Source: Selaginella moellendorffii | Taxonomy: Eukaryota > Streptophyta > Lycopodiopsida > Selaginellales > Selaginellaceae | Length of the DNA stretch: 64,000 nucleotides | Reading direction: 5' to 3' | Assembly: GCF_000143415.4 (NCBI RefSeq) | Contig: NW_003314340.1 | Span: forward strand, 676,161 to 740,160 | Translations under genes and position numbers: made by a program | Part shown: positions 21,663 to 34,558 of the stretch, piece after piece | Position numbering within the stretch: the stretch's first letter is position 1 | How the letters are laid out: each line of letters opens with the position of its first letter | Notes under the pieces: model-generated | What the model was told of the DNA's origin: nothing | What the model saw: the letters and a program-made list of their open reading frames with translations, nothing else | The model's database searches: none

Positions 21663-24484
21663 TCAACTTTTGCCACGCAAATGAGCACACAACATCATCG
21701 ACTCTAAGCTTCAATACATGGGAGCTCCCTCCGAGATGGATATAAATGGTGGCCGGTTGAAAGTTCAATTTAAGAAAGTTGCTCAAGGTTTGTGGAAGTT
21801 GAGGCATGTTTCGGATGAGCGACACAAGAGCCTTCTTAGCAAAGGATTGTCATCTCAAGGGGCAAAGAGATCCACGAGCAAATTCCAGATGATATTGCTG
21901 GTGAGTTTTTCAATTGTTATAAGTGTTGGAGATTTCACCGTGTGACATTCTAGGCGAGCTTGGGTGCTCTGAAGTTTCAGAGTTTTCGAGTAAGATTAAG
22001 AGGTGTTTCTCCATGACAACTTTATTCTCAAGGGAAGTTGGGGTTGCACTAGGGGAAGGTGGAGTCAATTTTTATGTTTGAATGTGAGACAACAGCCTCC
22101 AGCTCTACATGAGAATGAGATGCTACCAACAAACAGACGAGCTCGATAGAACATCCTATATGCCACTTTGTTTCTAGGAAGCCTCTGTGACAGAGTAAAG
22201 AAGTTGGACAACATTACTGGTTTGTTTTTCCCAGCTCCATACCCTGGTGGTATCAAGTTCATTGGGTCCAAGCTCGACAGGATCTTTAGAGAACAAATCT
22301 TGGACTTTGGACAACTTGGATTTGTGCCGATCTATCCCCAAGTGAACAATGTGGTGCAATGGATGGCAGGAGATTTCGGTATCGTCACAGCTATTGACAG
22401 AGAAAGTAGAAGCCTTCGGATGATTCCACTTGACCACCAAGCTGGGCAGCATATTGCAGAAGAATGGATATGATGGGATGATCTTATAATCCATCCTCCC
22501 ACATGATGTGAATGGAGGGATTCATCTCTTGTAGTAGTGGAGTTTATTCATTGTTACATTCAATTACTGTATACATATTTTGGATTGCAATCAACAGTTA
22601 TAATTCATGGAAATTTTGCAAATTTCCCTGAGGAATTCCCAATTTTCAAGAATTCCCAGAAATTCCAACAGAAATACCCGGAATTCTATCGGGAATTACT
22701 GGGAAACCAAGTTTAGTTTCTTTTGCCGGTCGCCAGCGGCCTCCTCCTCCTCACGCCTTCAAATCCGATCGGGCCATCGCTTCCCCCAAGGATGAGCCCA
22801 GAGCCGTTGGTTATCAACGGCATAGATGGTTTCGAGATTAATTTTCTCTTTTATTCTCTCTGAAGCGAGCGCGAAGAGGAGAGACTCGCGATCCAAGCAC
22901 CGCCTTATTTGCCGCTCCTCCTCTAGAAAATGCCCAGGAGTCACGTATGAAGCGGCGGCACAAGTCCAGGGACACGAAAACTCTCATGAACTCGAGCTCC
23001 GGTTCACGATTCCCAGGTTTGCAGCTAAATTCTCAAGAGATCGTTGTGTGTCTGAACTTAGCGGGACTGGCCTCGGCTACTTTGAGTTCCTCCAAGTAAG
23101 TCTAGATTCTAGCGTGGCGTTTGTTTTGCTTCCAGTGGACTTGCAGAAGACTTGGACGCTTGGCCAATATGGTTTCAACAATGGTGCGCAGACAAAGAAC
23201 TCTCGACAAACTTCCAGCGAACTTGATAACTTTGCGCAACTTTGAATCTCCATCTTTGTCCAGGTACTTCGTCGTGAGATATGCTTTAAGTTTTAGAAAC
23301 TTTTGCTCTCATTGTCTCCAGCTCTAGCAAATATGTACTATGAGAACAAACGAGGACTGTGGCAGTAATCTCTTCAATAACCAGTTCGTAGAAACGATGG
23401 ACCAAAGGTATAGTTCTAGTCCATTTCTTCCATTTTTTCTTTGTTTTCCCAGGCCTTTGTAAGTGAGTACGCAATTACTGGCAACGATGCTGGCCGCGGG
23501 AGTCTTGGCTGCGCTCGCACAAGCAGCATTCGTGATTGGCATAGAGCGAAGTAACTTCCACTAGAAAAATAGTAGAAAGTTTTCTCTACCACAGTGATGT
23601 TGTAAGATACGCTATATGTATTGTGTTACAAGTTACGATTCCCTCTTGGTGAATACTAGCGATCACAGGTATGATAGAAAATTTCAAGATCTCCAGTGTT
23701 TTTTATATGAGAACTGTGCACTGACTTTGCCACTTGATTATAGATGGAATCTAGATTTTATAGTCTGCGACTCATGGCAATCGTATGGAACGCCATACTG
23801 GGTCAAAAGTTCTTCAAGCTCTTGAGTAAACGTTACCAGCGTGGTACTTCGGAAACAATCCATCTCGTAGGTGAGCAAAACAAGAGGTATAATGGATGGA
23901 TTTTTTGCTCTAAGGCTGGAAGCAAAAGCGTGGGATTCTAAGCTCAACATTGATGGATCATTGTGGAACTAGGCAAACTCCACGTCGCAGCAGCCAGAAT
24001 CGATTCTGTCGTCGAGCAATGCGATTCTTGATACATGACATTGCTCGACGTCAGAATCACAGCCATGAGAATCGATTCTGACGTCGAGCAAAGTCATGTA
24101 TGAGAATTCACAAAGATGCGCTATACAGATATAAAAAGAAACAAAGTTCTTAGTTAAATTTGTTTTGATCTTGACCGTGACAATGTCTTAGTGGTGAAAT
24201 GTTTTGTAGTTTAAATTAAAATTGTCAATCTATATGTATGGTCAAAACATTGACGTTCTCCTGATCGATCTGAGTGAAGTTCACGAAGAACATGATCAAA
24301 TGCGGAGGTTTTAAAGCACTGTCCAATCGTTTGATCCATTCTAACCTCTTTACCAGCCACAGTTACAAGCAATCCACTTGGCGCGTTTACATTGCGCCAG
24401 CTCAAAAAGGCTCTCTTTTCGTTGCTTTTCGGCTTTTTAGGGTTCCAGCAGCGCCGAGCGGCCGCTTCCATCGATCGAGCTCTC
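21663..24484. other. Intergenic, no complete gene
   Basis: 22607-22710 is rich in GGAATTCCC-like simple repeats. About 22947-23250 contains a short basic frame (MKRRHKSRDTKTL...) followed by possible small exons, but the frames close quickly. 24024-24107 is a long hairpin listed separately. Confidence 0.4.
24024..24107. repeat. Long near-perfect inverted repeat (foldback)
   Basis: The arm at 24024-24058 and the reverse complement of the arm at 24074-24107 match over about 34 bp with two or three differences (one 1-nt gap), around a 15-nt loop. A third partial copy of the arm (AGAATCGATTCTGTCGTCGAGCAATG) lies just before at 23997-24022. It could be a MITE remnant or a small-RNA hairpin precursor. 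Nothing in the sequence decides between these. Confidence 0.65.
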
Positions 24485-26230
24485 ATGGCCCCCGCATTGC
24501 CGGTCCGGGGCAAGAATCCCGCCGCCAAGCCAGCGCCGGATGAGCCTGACAGGCCGATCAAGATGAGGAGGAAGAAGAAGAAGCTGCCCCACGAGGTCGA
24601 GAATCCCCAAGGTGAGATCTCTCCTTGCAAGCCCGCGGCGTTCCTGGGCTTCTTCAAGCCTGCATTGGCAAAGAGGGCCGGCGAGGAGCCAAATCCCCAT
24701 GGTGAGATCACTATGACGAATCCAGAGGCCTTTCTTGGGTTCTTCAAGCCTCCCCGGTGGATTAGAAAGTGCCCGGCGACGCGGGATGAGGTCTACTCGC
24801 CATTGCCGCCGCCCGATCCAGCCAAAGTTCCTCGTCTCAAGAAGAAAAAGGTATGGTTTCTTTGCTCTTAGAAAGAACTAGACTTGTTTAGTTTTTTTTC
24901 TTGCAAATCTAGACCCTGTTAGTTTTCTTTCTTTCTTGCAGTGGAAGAGGAGACCTCGCGGCTATAGAGTGAGACGAGGATGGTTTTGTGAGCACGCAGG
25001 ATTGTCTCCCAGGAAAGGCCGCGGCAACAACTTCATGAACTTCACTCCGCAAGAACAGGAGGTTTTTCTCTCCACCACCAACGTTTTTCTTTCACTATCA
25101 GCTCGCGAATGGTATACTTTCAGAACGAGTTCTTCTTTGTATGAGTTTTTTAATGCTTTGGCTTTGTTGCTATGTAGATGCTGAAAGAGGCCGCGGAACG
25201 CAGGCGGAGGAGAGCCGAGGCCAAGTACAACAAGATGTACCGGTCTTATATCAGCGGCTTGGAGAATCGGCAAGGCCACATAATGCGACTGATGAGTGAC
25301 TTGGTGAATCTCGCGGATCGAAAACACCATGAGAAGCATTCGTTGCTCTACGAGCAATGGCGAGTACAAGTGTACGAGTATATTCAGCGGCAGATCGAGG
25401 ACTCTCTCGAAGAAATATCCCCTGACTATATCAAGGACAAGCTAAGTACGTTCTTCAGGAGATTTGTTTTGTTGTTACATGTCACCTCATCTTCTGTTTG
25501 TCCAGGGTGGTTCCACTATCAATATATGGCGATTGCGAACAAGCAGATGGTGATGCGGGACTATCCGAGACCGGACTACGATCCGTTTGAACCGCTCAAG
25601 CATACCATTAAATTTTCGGTGAAGGAGTTATGCGACCCTGTGAAGCACGACTTGACAAAGGTCAGTCAGTCACATTGATTTGCACGTAAGATACTAACTT
25701 ACAAGGTGACAGGAAAACACGGAGAAGCGTTTCATGGGTGATCCTGTTGCAGACCAGGCAGTGACTAAAGAAACGCTCGATCTGAAGTACTGGCCAGCAT
25801 ACCAGTTTCGCGCATCAAAGTGGGGACATATTCAGGCAGATGAGGAGGATGGTTCCGAGATTGTCATTTCGCAGCCTGAGTGAGCCGTCCTTCTCTCGGC
25901 ACCAAGTTACGAGATAACTGAATTGTTTGTTTGTGATGTTTGCAGCACATTGTATTCTCACGATGTCCTGTACAACCAAGTATTCGTCGGAGATGAATAT
26001 GTCAAAGCTGAGCTTCCAAGAGGAAAATATGTAAGTGTAACGAGTTTGACGTCAATTTCCTCTTGGCACATTCTCTCATCATACTTCACTGATCCTGGTT
26101 TTCTTTTTCGCAGATGGTTCCTAACAAAGGAATGTTACCTGAAAATCACGTGGAGAAACCACATGGGAAATGCCAGGTTTGGGATGCGGAGTTTCGAAAG
26201 CAGCCCAAGCTCAGGCTATGGTATAACTGA
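24485..26230 (+). CDS. Basic protein of unknown function with a repeated GEI..AFLGFFKP motif
   Basis: Seven exons (24485-24850, 24942-25061, 25178-25445, 25506-25660, 25713-25879, 25946-26030, 26114-26230) give 425 residues in consistent phase. The start is the first ATG in the frame. The N-terminal third is Lys/Arg/Pro-rich and repeats NPQGEISPCKPAAFLGFFKP and then NPHGEITMTNPEAFLGFFKP. A central helix-rich basic segment (EMLKEAAERRRRRAEAKYNK...) is probably coiled coil. The C-terminal part is rich in Tyr, Pro and acidic residues and ends RLWYN. No signal peptide or membrane segment is seen. I do not recognise the family. The style (conserved short motifs, Tyr/Pro-rich) recalls axonemal proteins, which lycophytes need for sperm, but that is a guess. 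Confidence 0.8.
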
Positions 26231-26436
26231 AGTCAACAGTGGTTTCGGGCGTCAGCATGCATGGGTTTGCGAGACAAGTGTTATATCTAGCATATGTTTT
26301 AGCATATCTGCCTAATATTTTGATGTTACAGGAAAGCATGTTGTACATTACGAGCATTCGTTTGCGTGCTCTCTCAACGAGAGCCATTAAAAAACGTTCT
26401 CCAGCATGCTCAAAAAAAATTCTATCCTTACTTGAC

Positions 26437-27558
26437 TTAGAGCAACGGGTAAAGCTGTTGCTGTTGTTGCCGCCTGCAGGAAGGAAGAGGTGATCTGCAA
26501 GTGCTCTGGACGTCGTCGTCCTCAAGGTTTACCTTTATCCTCTTTCTAGCTTGCATGTGTTCCAAGATGTCGCTGATCGTACTTGGTGCTCTTTTCAGTG
26601 TTGGAGACTGCTCCCAGCCTCCAAAGAGATTGCCTTGCGGATAGAGGGACCAGTACGTACTCAGCTCCGAGGTGTTGCCAAAACACGGCTCCGAGCTGGA
26701 ACTCTTTGGATAGTCGTCGTGGTACTGACTTTGCTGGGGCACTCCACTTCGGTTGGATAGATCTTCAGGCATATCGTCGGGCAAGCAGCTGGCAGTCATC
26801 AGGTTCTCATGAGCACAGAACTGGGGAAGCGCTAGCTTGGAGTTATCTATGTCCGGCAAGGCTGCCAGCATTTCGTCCAACCCGGACTCGGACTCCTCGG
26901 CCTCGGCCTCCTGCTCGGGCTCCATCTCGGCTTCCGGCTCGGGCTCAGTGTGACGCGACGACACCATGACTTTGAAGGCCCCGCTGGTTTTTTCATATAT
27001 CCGACACAGCACCCAGTCATCCAGCTGAAAAAAAGACGAGACACAGTGAGCCCCCAATTCGGATAAGAGCAGGCAGGTGGAACTTACTCGGAGAGATTTG
27101 TGATCCTTGGCCGGCTTGTGGCTGCTCGACTCGACCAGCCGGTACTCGTGCATTATCCAGTTGGTCTTGACGCCCTTTGGAGCTTTTCCATCGTAGAAGA
27201 CGAGGGCCTTCTTGACGCCAACTTTGCGGTTGCCTCGGGTGTGAATCGGTTTGTCAGTGCCGGTGGCCTTCCAGTAGCCGGACCCGGCTGCTCGGTTGGG
27301 GCGAGCACCGTTTGGATACTTTCGGTCTCTGGGAGTGAAGAAGTACCACTCTCGCTCGCCGAAGTAGGCCTTGCTCGGGAGATCCCAGGGGCTGAACTTG
27401 TAGAGGTCTACTTCGGCTATCACAGGAACAGGGAATGGTTTGGACTCGGCCTTCTTGCACAAGTAGTGGACGACGAGCTCCTCGTCTGTGGGATGGAACC
27501 TGAAGCCAGCAGGCAAATGCAGCTGTGACGAGGAGGGGGAGAACTTCGCTGGAGCCAT
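26437..27558 (-). CDS. NAC-domain transcription factor
   Basis: Two exons (27088-27558 and 26437-27024) give 352 residues. The NAC domain covers residues about 17-170 with all five subdomains: [59 protein letters not shown] with [26 protein letters not shown], and [11 protein letters not shown]. This is the DNA-binding and dimerisation domain. The intron splits between subdomains D and E, the usual place in plants. The C-terminal half is acidic (a run of Glu/Pro dipeptides), typical of an activation region, and ends in poly-Gln before LYPLL. The domain wording is closest to the ATAF-like group. It faces the previous gene tail to tail, with about 200 bp between. Confidence 0.95.
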   Translation of the reverse strand: MAPAKFSPSSSQLHLPAGFRFHPTDEELVVHYLCKKAESKPFPVPVIAEVDLYKFSPWDLPSKAYFGEREWYFFTPRDRKYPNGARPNRAAGSGYWKATGTDKPIHTRGNRKVGVKKALVFYDGKAPKGVKTNWIMHEYRLVESSSHKPAKDHKSLRVSSTCLLLSELGAHCVSSFFQLDDWVLCRIYEKTSGAFKVMVSSRHTEPEPEAEMEPEQEAEAEESESGLDEMLAALPDIDNSKLALPQFCAHENLMTASCLPDDMPEDLSNRSGVPQQSQYHDDYPKSSSSEPCFGNTSELSTYWSLYPQGNLFGGWEQSPTLKRAPSTISDILEHMQARKRIKVNLEDDDVQSTCRSPLPSCRRQQQQQLYPLL

Positions 27559-28916
27559 CTCCGACTTTGAGGTACTTTACTGTTGCTTGGCTAAAATCTC
27601 TTCTTCTGTGAAACCCGAGTCTATAAACTCTCTATGCTAAGATCCTGGTCGCCCTTTTCAGGTGCGCAGCTCCTTCTGCTCGATTAAGTCGCGAGAAATC
27701 GCGAGAAAACGAAGGGGGTGCTGCTACTCTGAGCTGCGCTTCCACGCTTCCACCACGAAGTCTCGCTGGACGATTCTATCTTAATTGTGCGCCAAGTGAG
27801 TGAAGAGCTCTCCTCTCATGATCTTCCCTTCTCTTCACAGGGTGCTTGTTTCTATTGCAGCTTATAGTAGGGCCTTAAAAGCTTAAGTGCCTTGGACAGA
27901 CTTTCTAGAACGACGACTTACTGGAAGGCCCACCGGTTTTAACTAGATACTTTTTGACTTGTATAGTGTGTGAGACGTGGTAAATTATCCTCGAGAGCGA
28001 GCAAAACTGGGCTATCTGCGGGGTAAGTTTACCGAAAAGCTACGTAGCGCCTAACAGGGATATCCCTGGCGACGAGTACAAAAGGAAGCTTCCTAGCGTG
28101 CTTCCCTGGACTTTATGGAGATGTTGCATATATTGATTTATTTTGACAGAGTCAATATCCAAAGATCAAAGTTTTTAAAAACATTTAAGTTCTCTTTAGT
28201 TTGATCATTGACCATTGACCGAGCGATCGTGGCGGCCGAATCCGGTGAATGCTGCGAGCGGCAAGGGTTCAAACGGCCTGACCATTGACCATAAACCGCT
28301 GGCCGGCCATACAGGGGATCGTTGACCGCAATGACCGGGGGGGTTTGAATGCGTTTGACTGGCGGCTGTTGCGCAGCTGCTTGGTGGCCTTCTCGGACGT
28401 GGCGTGGTGATCTTGGAATTTGTTGACCAAACCGGGTTGCCAGGGTCAACCATCTTCAACGTGACCGTTTCCAATTTCTTTTGCGTTGCCCATTGAGGAA
28501 TGCTTTCTTTAGACGTGAGGGAAGCATCGCAAGAAGGAACACCCAAAATTTCGCGAGAAAGTTCCTCTTCTTTTTTTAAGGGGATCGAACTCCCGTCATT
28601 TTCAATTTTGCCCTAGAAGGACAAAACCCTAAAGTGATTGTCAACAGGATCACGTGCATTCTTGTTTTTACGGCGAGGTGGCGGCGTGCATGCGTGACAA
28701 TGGGGAAAGTTCAGGGGAGCTTTCCATGCTATGGAACCAAAAGTTGATGCTTCTAGCAATTTAGGTGTTTAATTGACATCTTTATATGTCCTAAAATAAT
28801 GCAGCTTTCATGTGGCCTTATCTTTTCGGTTGGAAATGGACGGCCACGATCAGGAGCATACGATGTGTACACGTGGCGGCAATGTGAGGTTTTAGGGTTC
28901 CAGAGCGAGCAAGAGA
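27559..28916. other. Divergent intergenic region (NAC / NAD synthetase promoters)
   Basis: No gene is seen. It contains repeats of GACCATTGACC (28208, 28279) and a TTTATAG TATA-like site about 60 bp upstream of the NAC start on the minus strand. These are weak signals. Confidence 0.4.
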
Positions 28917-31779
28917 ATGAGGTTAGTGAAGGTCTCTACGTGTAGCTTGAATCAATGGGCTATGGATTTCGAGGGCAACCTCGGCCGGATCAACGAGTCC
29001 ATCCGCCAGGCGCGAGCTGCTGGATCGGTGCTCCGCGTCGGCCCCGAGCTAGAAATCACCGGCTATGGCTGCGACGATCACTTCCTGGAGAACGACACCA
29101 GCGCTCACGCGTAAGCTTAGAATTTCTAGATTTGTGGGAGTGATTGATGTGCATTGTTGTTTCTAGATGGGAGTGTCTCGCGGAAATTTTGTCCTCGGAT
29201 TTAACCTATGGGATCGTGTGTGATATCGGGATGCCTGTTGTGTCCGATGGCGTTCGCTACAATTGCCGGGTTTTTTGCCTCGATGGAAAGATCCTTCTCA
29301 TTCGTCCCAAGAAGTTCCTGGCCAACGATGGGAATTACCGCGAGCTGAGATGGTTCGCGGCTTGGCAGCATCACAACTCGGTGATCGAGTACAAGCTCCC
29401 GGAGATCATCTGGTCCAAAACTTCGCAGAAGACGGTCACGTTTGGTGATGCCTACGTTTCGTTCTTGGATACGTAAGTGATTGTCTTGCTCGTTTTTCTT
29501 GCTCTCAATCTTGGTTTTTTTTGTTCTTCTCTTTCTTTCAGAGCTGTTGCTGTAGAGACTTGCGAAGAACTCTTCACTCCATGGTCGCCACACATTGGCC
29601 TGGCACTAAATGGAGTGGAGATCATTGTAAATGGGAGTGGAAGTCATCATCAGCTTAGAAAACTCAACACAAGGATTGAGTTGATGCAAGGAGCTACGCA
29701 TAAGGCTGGTGGAGTTTATCTATACGCTAACCAGCAAGGCTGTGATGGTGCCCGTCTCTATTATGGTAAGCTTTGCTTCTCCAGTGAATAAGTTTTTTTA
29801 CGTCATGAAATGCTAGACGGATGTGCGACCGTTTTCGTGAATGGCGATATGGTGGTCCAGGGCTCTCAGTTTTCATTAGCCGATGTGGAAGTCTTGACTG
29901 CTTGTGTTGATTTGGACGCGGTAAGATCGGAAAAAATATTTGTTTTAGTTCTGTTGACACGAATTTGCAGGTTTCGACTTTCAGAGGATCTATTAGCAGT
30001 TTAAGAGAACAGGCCAGCCAGCATAAGTTTATGCCCTACGTTTCTGTTGATTTTCGGCTTTCTAGGCCGGACGATAGCCTTCTTTTATTTCCTACGCTAC
30101 CGATACTGGTGGGATCCTTACTTTATGATAAAGTGGTTGATCTATTTGTTTGTTACGTGCACGCAGCCTAGATACTACTTACCCGAGGAGGAGATAGCTC
30201 TTGGTCCTGCTTGCTGGTTGTGGGATTATTTGCGACGTTGTGGTGCGACAGGATATCTCCTCCCGCTATCTGGAGGAGCAGATAGCTCCTCTGTGGCCGC
30301 TATTGTGGGATCGATGTGCCAACTTGTAATAAGAGGTATGCTCTTCGCCTGAAGTTTCATGGAAAGTTTGATTTTGATCTTTTTGGTGTGTAGCTATTGA
30401 AGAAGGTGATGAGCAAGTTTTAAACGATGCCATCAGGATAGGAAACTACGAGAATGGGAAGGTGCCAAAAAGCGCCGAGGAGTTTGCAAACCGGATTGTC
30501 TTCACCGTTTATATGGGATCTGAGAACAGGTAGAAAAGTTTAGGCTTTGTTGATTGACTAAGTTTTTTCTTGTTTTCAGCTCAGCGCAAACTCTCAATCG
30601 TGCAGCTCAACTCGCTTCGCAAATTGGAGCTTCTCATATGGATCTCAAAATCGATAAAATAGTATCAGCGTTGGTGTCGCTGTTTACAAGCTTGACTGGA
30701 AAAGTTCCTCGTTACAAGGTAAGCCTCATTTTATATGTTCAGCGCCTGACAACAGGGCTTTTTCAGGTGGATGGAGGTTCTACTGCTGAGAATCTCGCTC
30801 TACAGAATTTACAAGCTAGAATCAGGATGGTGATTGCCTATATGCTTGCATCACTACTCCCTTGGGTGAAAGGGAAGAGGGGATTCTTTCTTGTTCTAGG
30901 AAGCGCGAACGTAGACGAAGGTCTACGAGGATATCTTACAAAAGTAAGTGCATGTGTTTAAGTTTGTTCATAGTCCTAATATATGCTGTTCAGTATGACT
31001 GTAGCTCGGCAGATTTAAATCCAATTGGTGGCATAAGCAAGCAGGATTTGCGATCATTTCTTCGCTGGTGTGTAAATAATCTCCACTATCCCATTCTTGC
31101 GGAGGTTGTATCAGCTCCACCGACGGCAGAGCTTGAGCCAATCAGAGAAAACTATTCGCAGGTAGTTTGAACACTCCTTTCAGTTCTTTTGTCCTGGAGA
31201 CGAATTACTACATTGTCGTTTTCGCAGACTGACGAAGAGGACATGGGGATGACATATGAGGAGCTTTCAATGTATGGCCGTCTCCGCAAGATCTTTCATT
31301 GTGGCCCCGTGTCTATGTTTAAGGTGTGTTTCGTAGCATCTTTCCTCCACGACACTGATGTGATTCTCTGCAGAACTTATGCCACCGATGGCATGGCAAG
31401 CTTGATCCAGGCCAGGTAGCCATAAAAGTCAAAGACTTTTTCCGGTTCTACGCGATCAATCGCCACAAAATGACCACCATAACTCCTGCGTATCATGCTG
31501 AGGTATGGTGTAAGAAAAACAGTCCAGCCGATTTCATTTTTTCTTTTTTTCTTTGACTTCTTGCAGAATTACTCGCCAGATGACAACCGATTCGATCAGA
31601 GGCAATTCCTCTACAACACTAGGTGGCCCTGGCAATTCAAGAAAATCGATGAGATCGTGGAGCGCGCTGCGAAGACAGTAGTGACTGAGGAGCCAACTAA
31701 AGCTGAAGAAGCGAGCAAACTGGCAACTGGAATGGGAGTTCCCGCGGCTGCCTCTGGCAATCCTTTGGTTGGAATGTGA
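28917..31779 (+). CDS. NADS: Glutamine-dependent NAD+ synthetase (EC 6.3.5.1)
   Basis: Thirteen exons (28917-29110, 29167-29472, 29542-29765, 29817-29920, 29971-30108, 30167-30335, 30394-30529, 30580-30718, 30767-30943, 30994-31161, 31228-31323, 31374-31502, 31567-31779) give 730 residues, the usual eukaryotic length. The N-terminal nitrilase-type glutaminase domain (residues about 5-290) shows [10 protein letters not shown], the Lys in [14 protein letters not shown] and the nucleophile in [11 protein letters not shown]. The C-terminal synthetase domain has the P-loop [11 protein letters not shown], and later [28 protein letters not shown]. The enzyme amidates nicotinic-acid adenine dinucleotide with ammonia tunnelled from glutamine, the last step of NAD synthesis in the cytosol. 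The N-terminal Met-Arg-Leu-Val start is typical. A decayed partial copy follows at 33215-34232. Confidence 0.96.
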
Positions 31780-33214
31780 TAGCACGAAGTCACAACCATA
31801 CACGACCGTCGGATTGTAGCATCTCACGGTCTAGATTCGTAGTTGGAGATAACATTGGTATTAATGCTCTCCATTCTTTTAATGCGTGGTTCTAAAGTAT
31901 TGCAGCATGGCAGCTTTTCCACCTTTTGATCAGCTGCAGCATCTCATTCTTGCTCTAAGTTTGGATCAGGTAAGAGCTTTTCCTTCCTCTTTGTTTTCAT
32001 CTAGAACACATTGTCGACAATGGTGGTGTGGAAGCATTGCTCACACTCTCGTTCGAGTTAGAATCAACAAGTACAGAAATAGAGTAGCTCAGGTACGCAT
32101 TTCTTCCAGTTTCTCTCCTGTTAATAGTAAGCTAGTGCAGGCAGGGAATTTCTTGGTGGATGGGAATTTTTCCCGTGACTACACATTCTCACCTTCAAAA
32201 GAATGGCTCGCTAAATGTCCAAGCTGGGACAAGTTTCGTGGATTTCGAGTTCCAGGAAGGAAGTAAGTTTCAAATTCTGTTACTAGCAAGGGTGATACTG
32301 TTTGCAGGTTAAAACTGGAAAGCTAACTTCGTAAGAACTAAGTTCGCGGTTTATGGCACAATTATGCATGCGTTGCATTCGGACTTGCAGAAGGGGGACT
32401 ATCAAACATCCAACAGGTGATTGATTGAAGCTGGATTCACAGTTTCAAATAAACTTTCCCGCAACTGGACGAGCGTCTCAAAGAGCTCAACTTCACGCAA
32501 CTCAGAGGCCGTTTCCTAGGCCGTTCTCAACACTGTCAGCATCCTCTGGAGGCACCTGACTCTTCACAGCAAGCTTGCCGAGGCCATGGGCACTGGTAAA
32601 AGTGTAGGCCAATTGAAACTGAGCTTGCGGGATGCACGAACCTCTAAGCTTTACACAGATCACAAACAATATCCAGTTAAGTGTCTCTCGTTCTCTCTCA
32701 GCTTAAGGAATGATTTACTTGAACGAGATCACATTAATAGCACAAAATCCAAATCTTGAAAGCTCTACATTTACAAAACGATGGCAGCCTATTCGTGTTA
32801 ACTTATCAAAAGTGTGGAAGCTACAGAAGTGCGCGTGTGCTTGTTTGAATTTCTCTAGGTCATTGACACACTTACACTTGCAAGCTTGAACACGTCCTTG
32901 ACAAATCCTTTCGAGCGCTTGGTGCAATTTCATGCGACCCACCACCATGACCTGCAGAGAAAAAGATTTCAAATATTCAATCCAAAGTTCACGGATTCAA
33001 AAGGAGCTTACCTCCAGAATTACGAGATGATCACCACTGAGCTGTGAGCGATCTAGAATTTAAAAAAAAACACCATCAAAGTATGAGTGCGAGTGAAAGA
33101 ATAGTTCTCTCTTTTTGATATACATGAATCCCAGAAACGCTGTTACCTCTTCCAGCCTTCCCGTGGATCTTAAAAGTGACGTCGAGTCTATTCCTCCTGC
33201 CCCGCTAATTCATT
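31780..33214. other. Intergenic with unassigned exon-like pieces
   Basis: At 31907-32270 (plus) short open blocks such as MAAFPPFDQLQHLILALSLDQ and EHIVDNGGVEALLTL could be exons of a small gene, but the phases do not join. At about 32800-33190 (minus) blocks reading RNRLDVTFKIHGKAGRG, SQLSGDHLVILE and MVVGRMKLHQALERICQGR sit between plausible splice sites and may be the tail of an unknown minus-strand gene. Neither could be completed. Confidence 0.35.
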
Positions 33215-34232
33215 TCCAGTTGTGTTCTCTTTACATGGGATCCGAGAACAGGTAGGCTAGAAAGTTTTTCGGATTTGTTAAGTGAATGTAAGATTTTTAT
33301 TTTTCAGCTCAGCGCCGACGCTCAATCGTGCAGGTCAACTCGCCTCGCAAAAAATCGATAAAATAGTATCAGCGTTGGTGTCGCCGTTTACAAGCTTGAC
33401 TGGAAAAGTTCCTCGTTACAAGGTAGGCCTCATTTTTATATGTTCAGCCTCTTGGCAACAGTTGGATGGAGATGGCTATTGCTCAGAATCTCGATCTACA
33501 AAGTCTACAAGCTAGGAGCAGGATGGTGATTGCCTATATGCTTGCATCACTATTCCCTTGGGGGACAGGGAAGAGTGGATTCTTTCTTGTTCTAATTAAG
33601 TTCGTTCATTGTCCTTTTGGTATGACTGTAGCTCGGCAGATTTAAATCCAGTTGGTGGCCTAAGCAAGCAGGATTTGCGATCATTTCTCCGCTGGTGTGC
33701 AAATAATCTCCACTATCCCATTCTTGCGGGAGAGCCAATTAGAGAAAACTATTCACAGGTAGTTGAAACACTCCTTTCCCGTTCCCTTTTCTCGGAGACG
33801 CATTACTATATGTTGCATTTGTTGTTTTCGAAACATCAAGTACGCAAGATCTTTCATTGTGGCCCCGTATCCAATGTGCTTAGGCCACCAACTGGCCGTT
33901 TTAAGGTGTGCTTCGATGTGATATTCCGCAGGACGTATGCCATCGGTGGCATGGCAAGCTTGACCCGGGCCAGGTAGCCATAAAAGTTGATCCAGTTCTA
34001 CTCGATCAATCGCCAAGAATTGACCAATAACTCCTACATATCATATCATTTCTTCTTTTTTTTTTGTTTTTTCTTCTTTGGCTTCTTGCAGAATTACTCG
34101 CCGGATGACAACCGATTCGATCAGCTCTACAGCACTAGGTGGCCCTGGCAATTCAAGAAAATCGATGAGATCGTCGAGCCAACTAAAGCTCAAACTGCCA
34201 ACTGGAATGGCAATCCTTTGGTTGGAAAGTGA
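33215..34232 (+). pseudogene. Decayed tandem copy of the NAD synthetase 3' half
   Basis: The sequence matches the NAD synthetase gene from the end of exon 7 (YMGSEN) to the stop, introns included, so it arose by DNA duplication and not by reverse transcription. Coding deletions relative to the parent remove the segment after LASQ (IGASHMDL), part of exon 9 including the GSANVDEG motif, the start of exon 11 ([11 protein letters not shown]) and part of exon 13. The frame no longer joins. It lacks the glutaminase domain and P-loop, so it cannot encode an enzyme. It still ends NPLVGK where the parent ends NPLVGM. Confidence 0.88.
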
Positions 34233-34558
34233 TAGCACAAAGTCACAGGTAGAGAACTAAGTTCTTCATTGGGCTCTCATGGTTCTAATTTAATTGCTTT
34301 TCTCTCATGGTTCTAATATATAATTTTCTCTCTCTCATGGTTCTAATCTTTTATGGTTTTACTTAAGCTATTTTTTTGCTTGGCTATGCGTTTCTTCGCG
34401 AGATGACACGTGACAAAGCTTCTGAGCATGAAGTGTAGCGTGACTGGATCATATATGCTTTTACTTTTTCATACTTCTCCCAGAGGGACTGTTGCATGAA
34501 GGAAAGAGAGGGGCCTCTTTTTAGGGATTTTTGGGGCGATCGAGCGGCCTAGGCGCCA

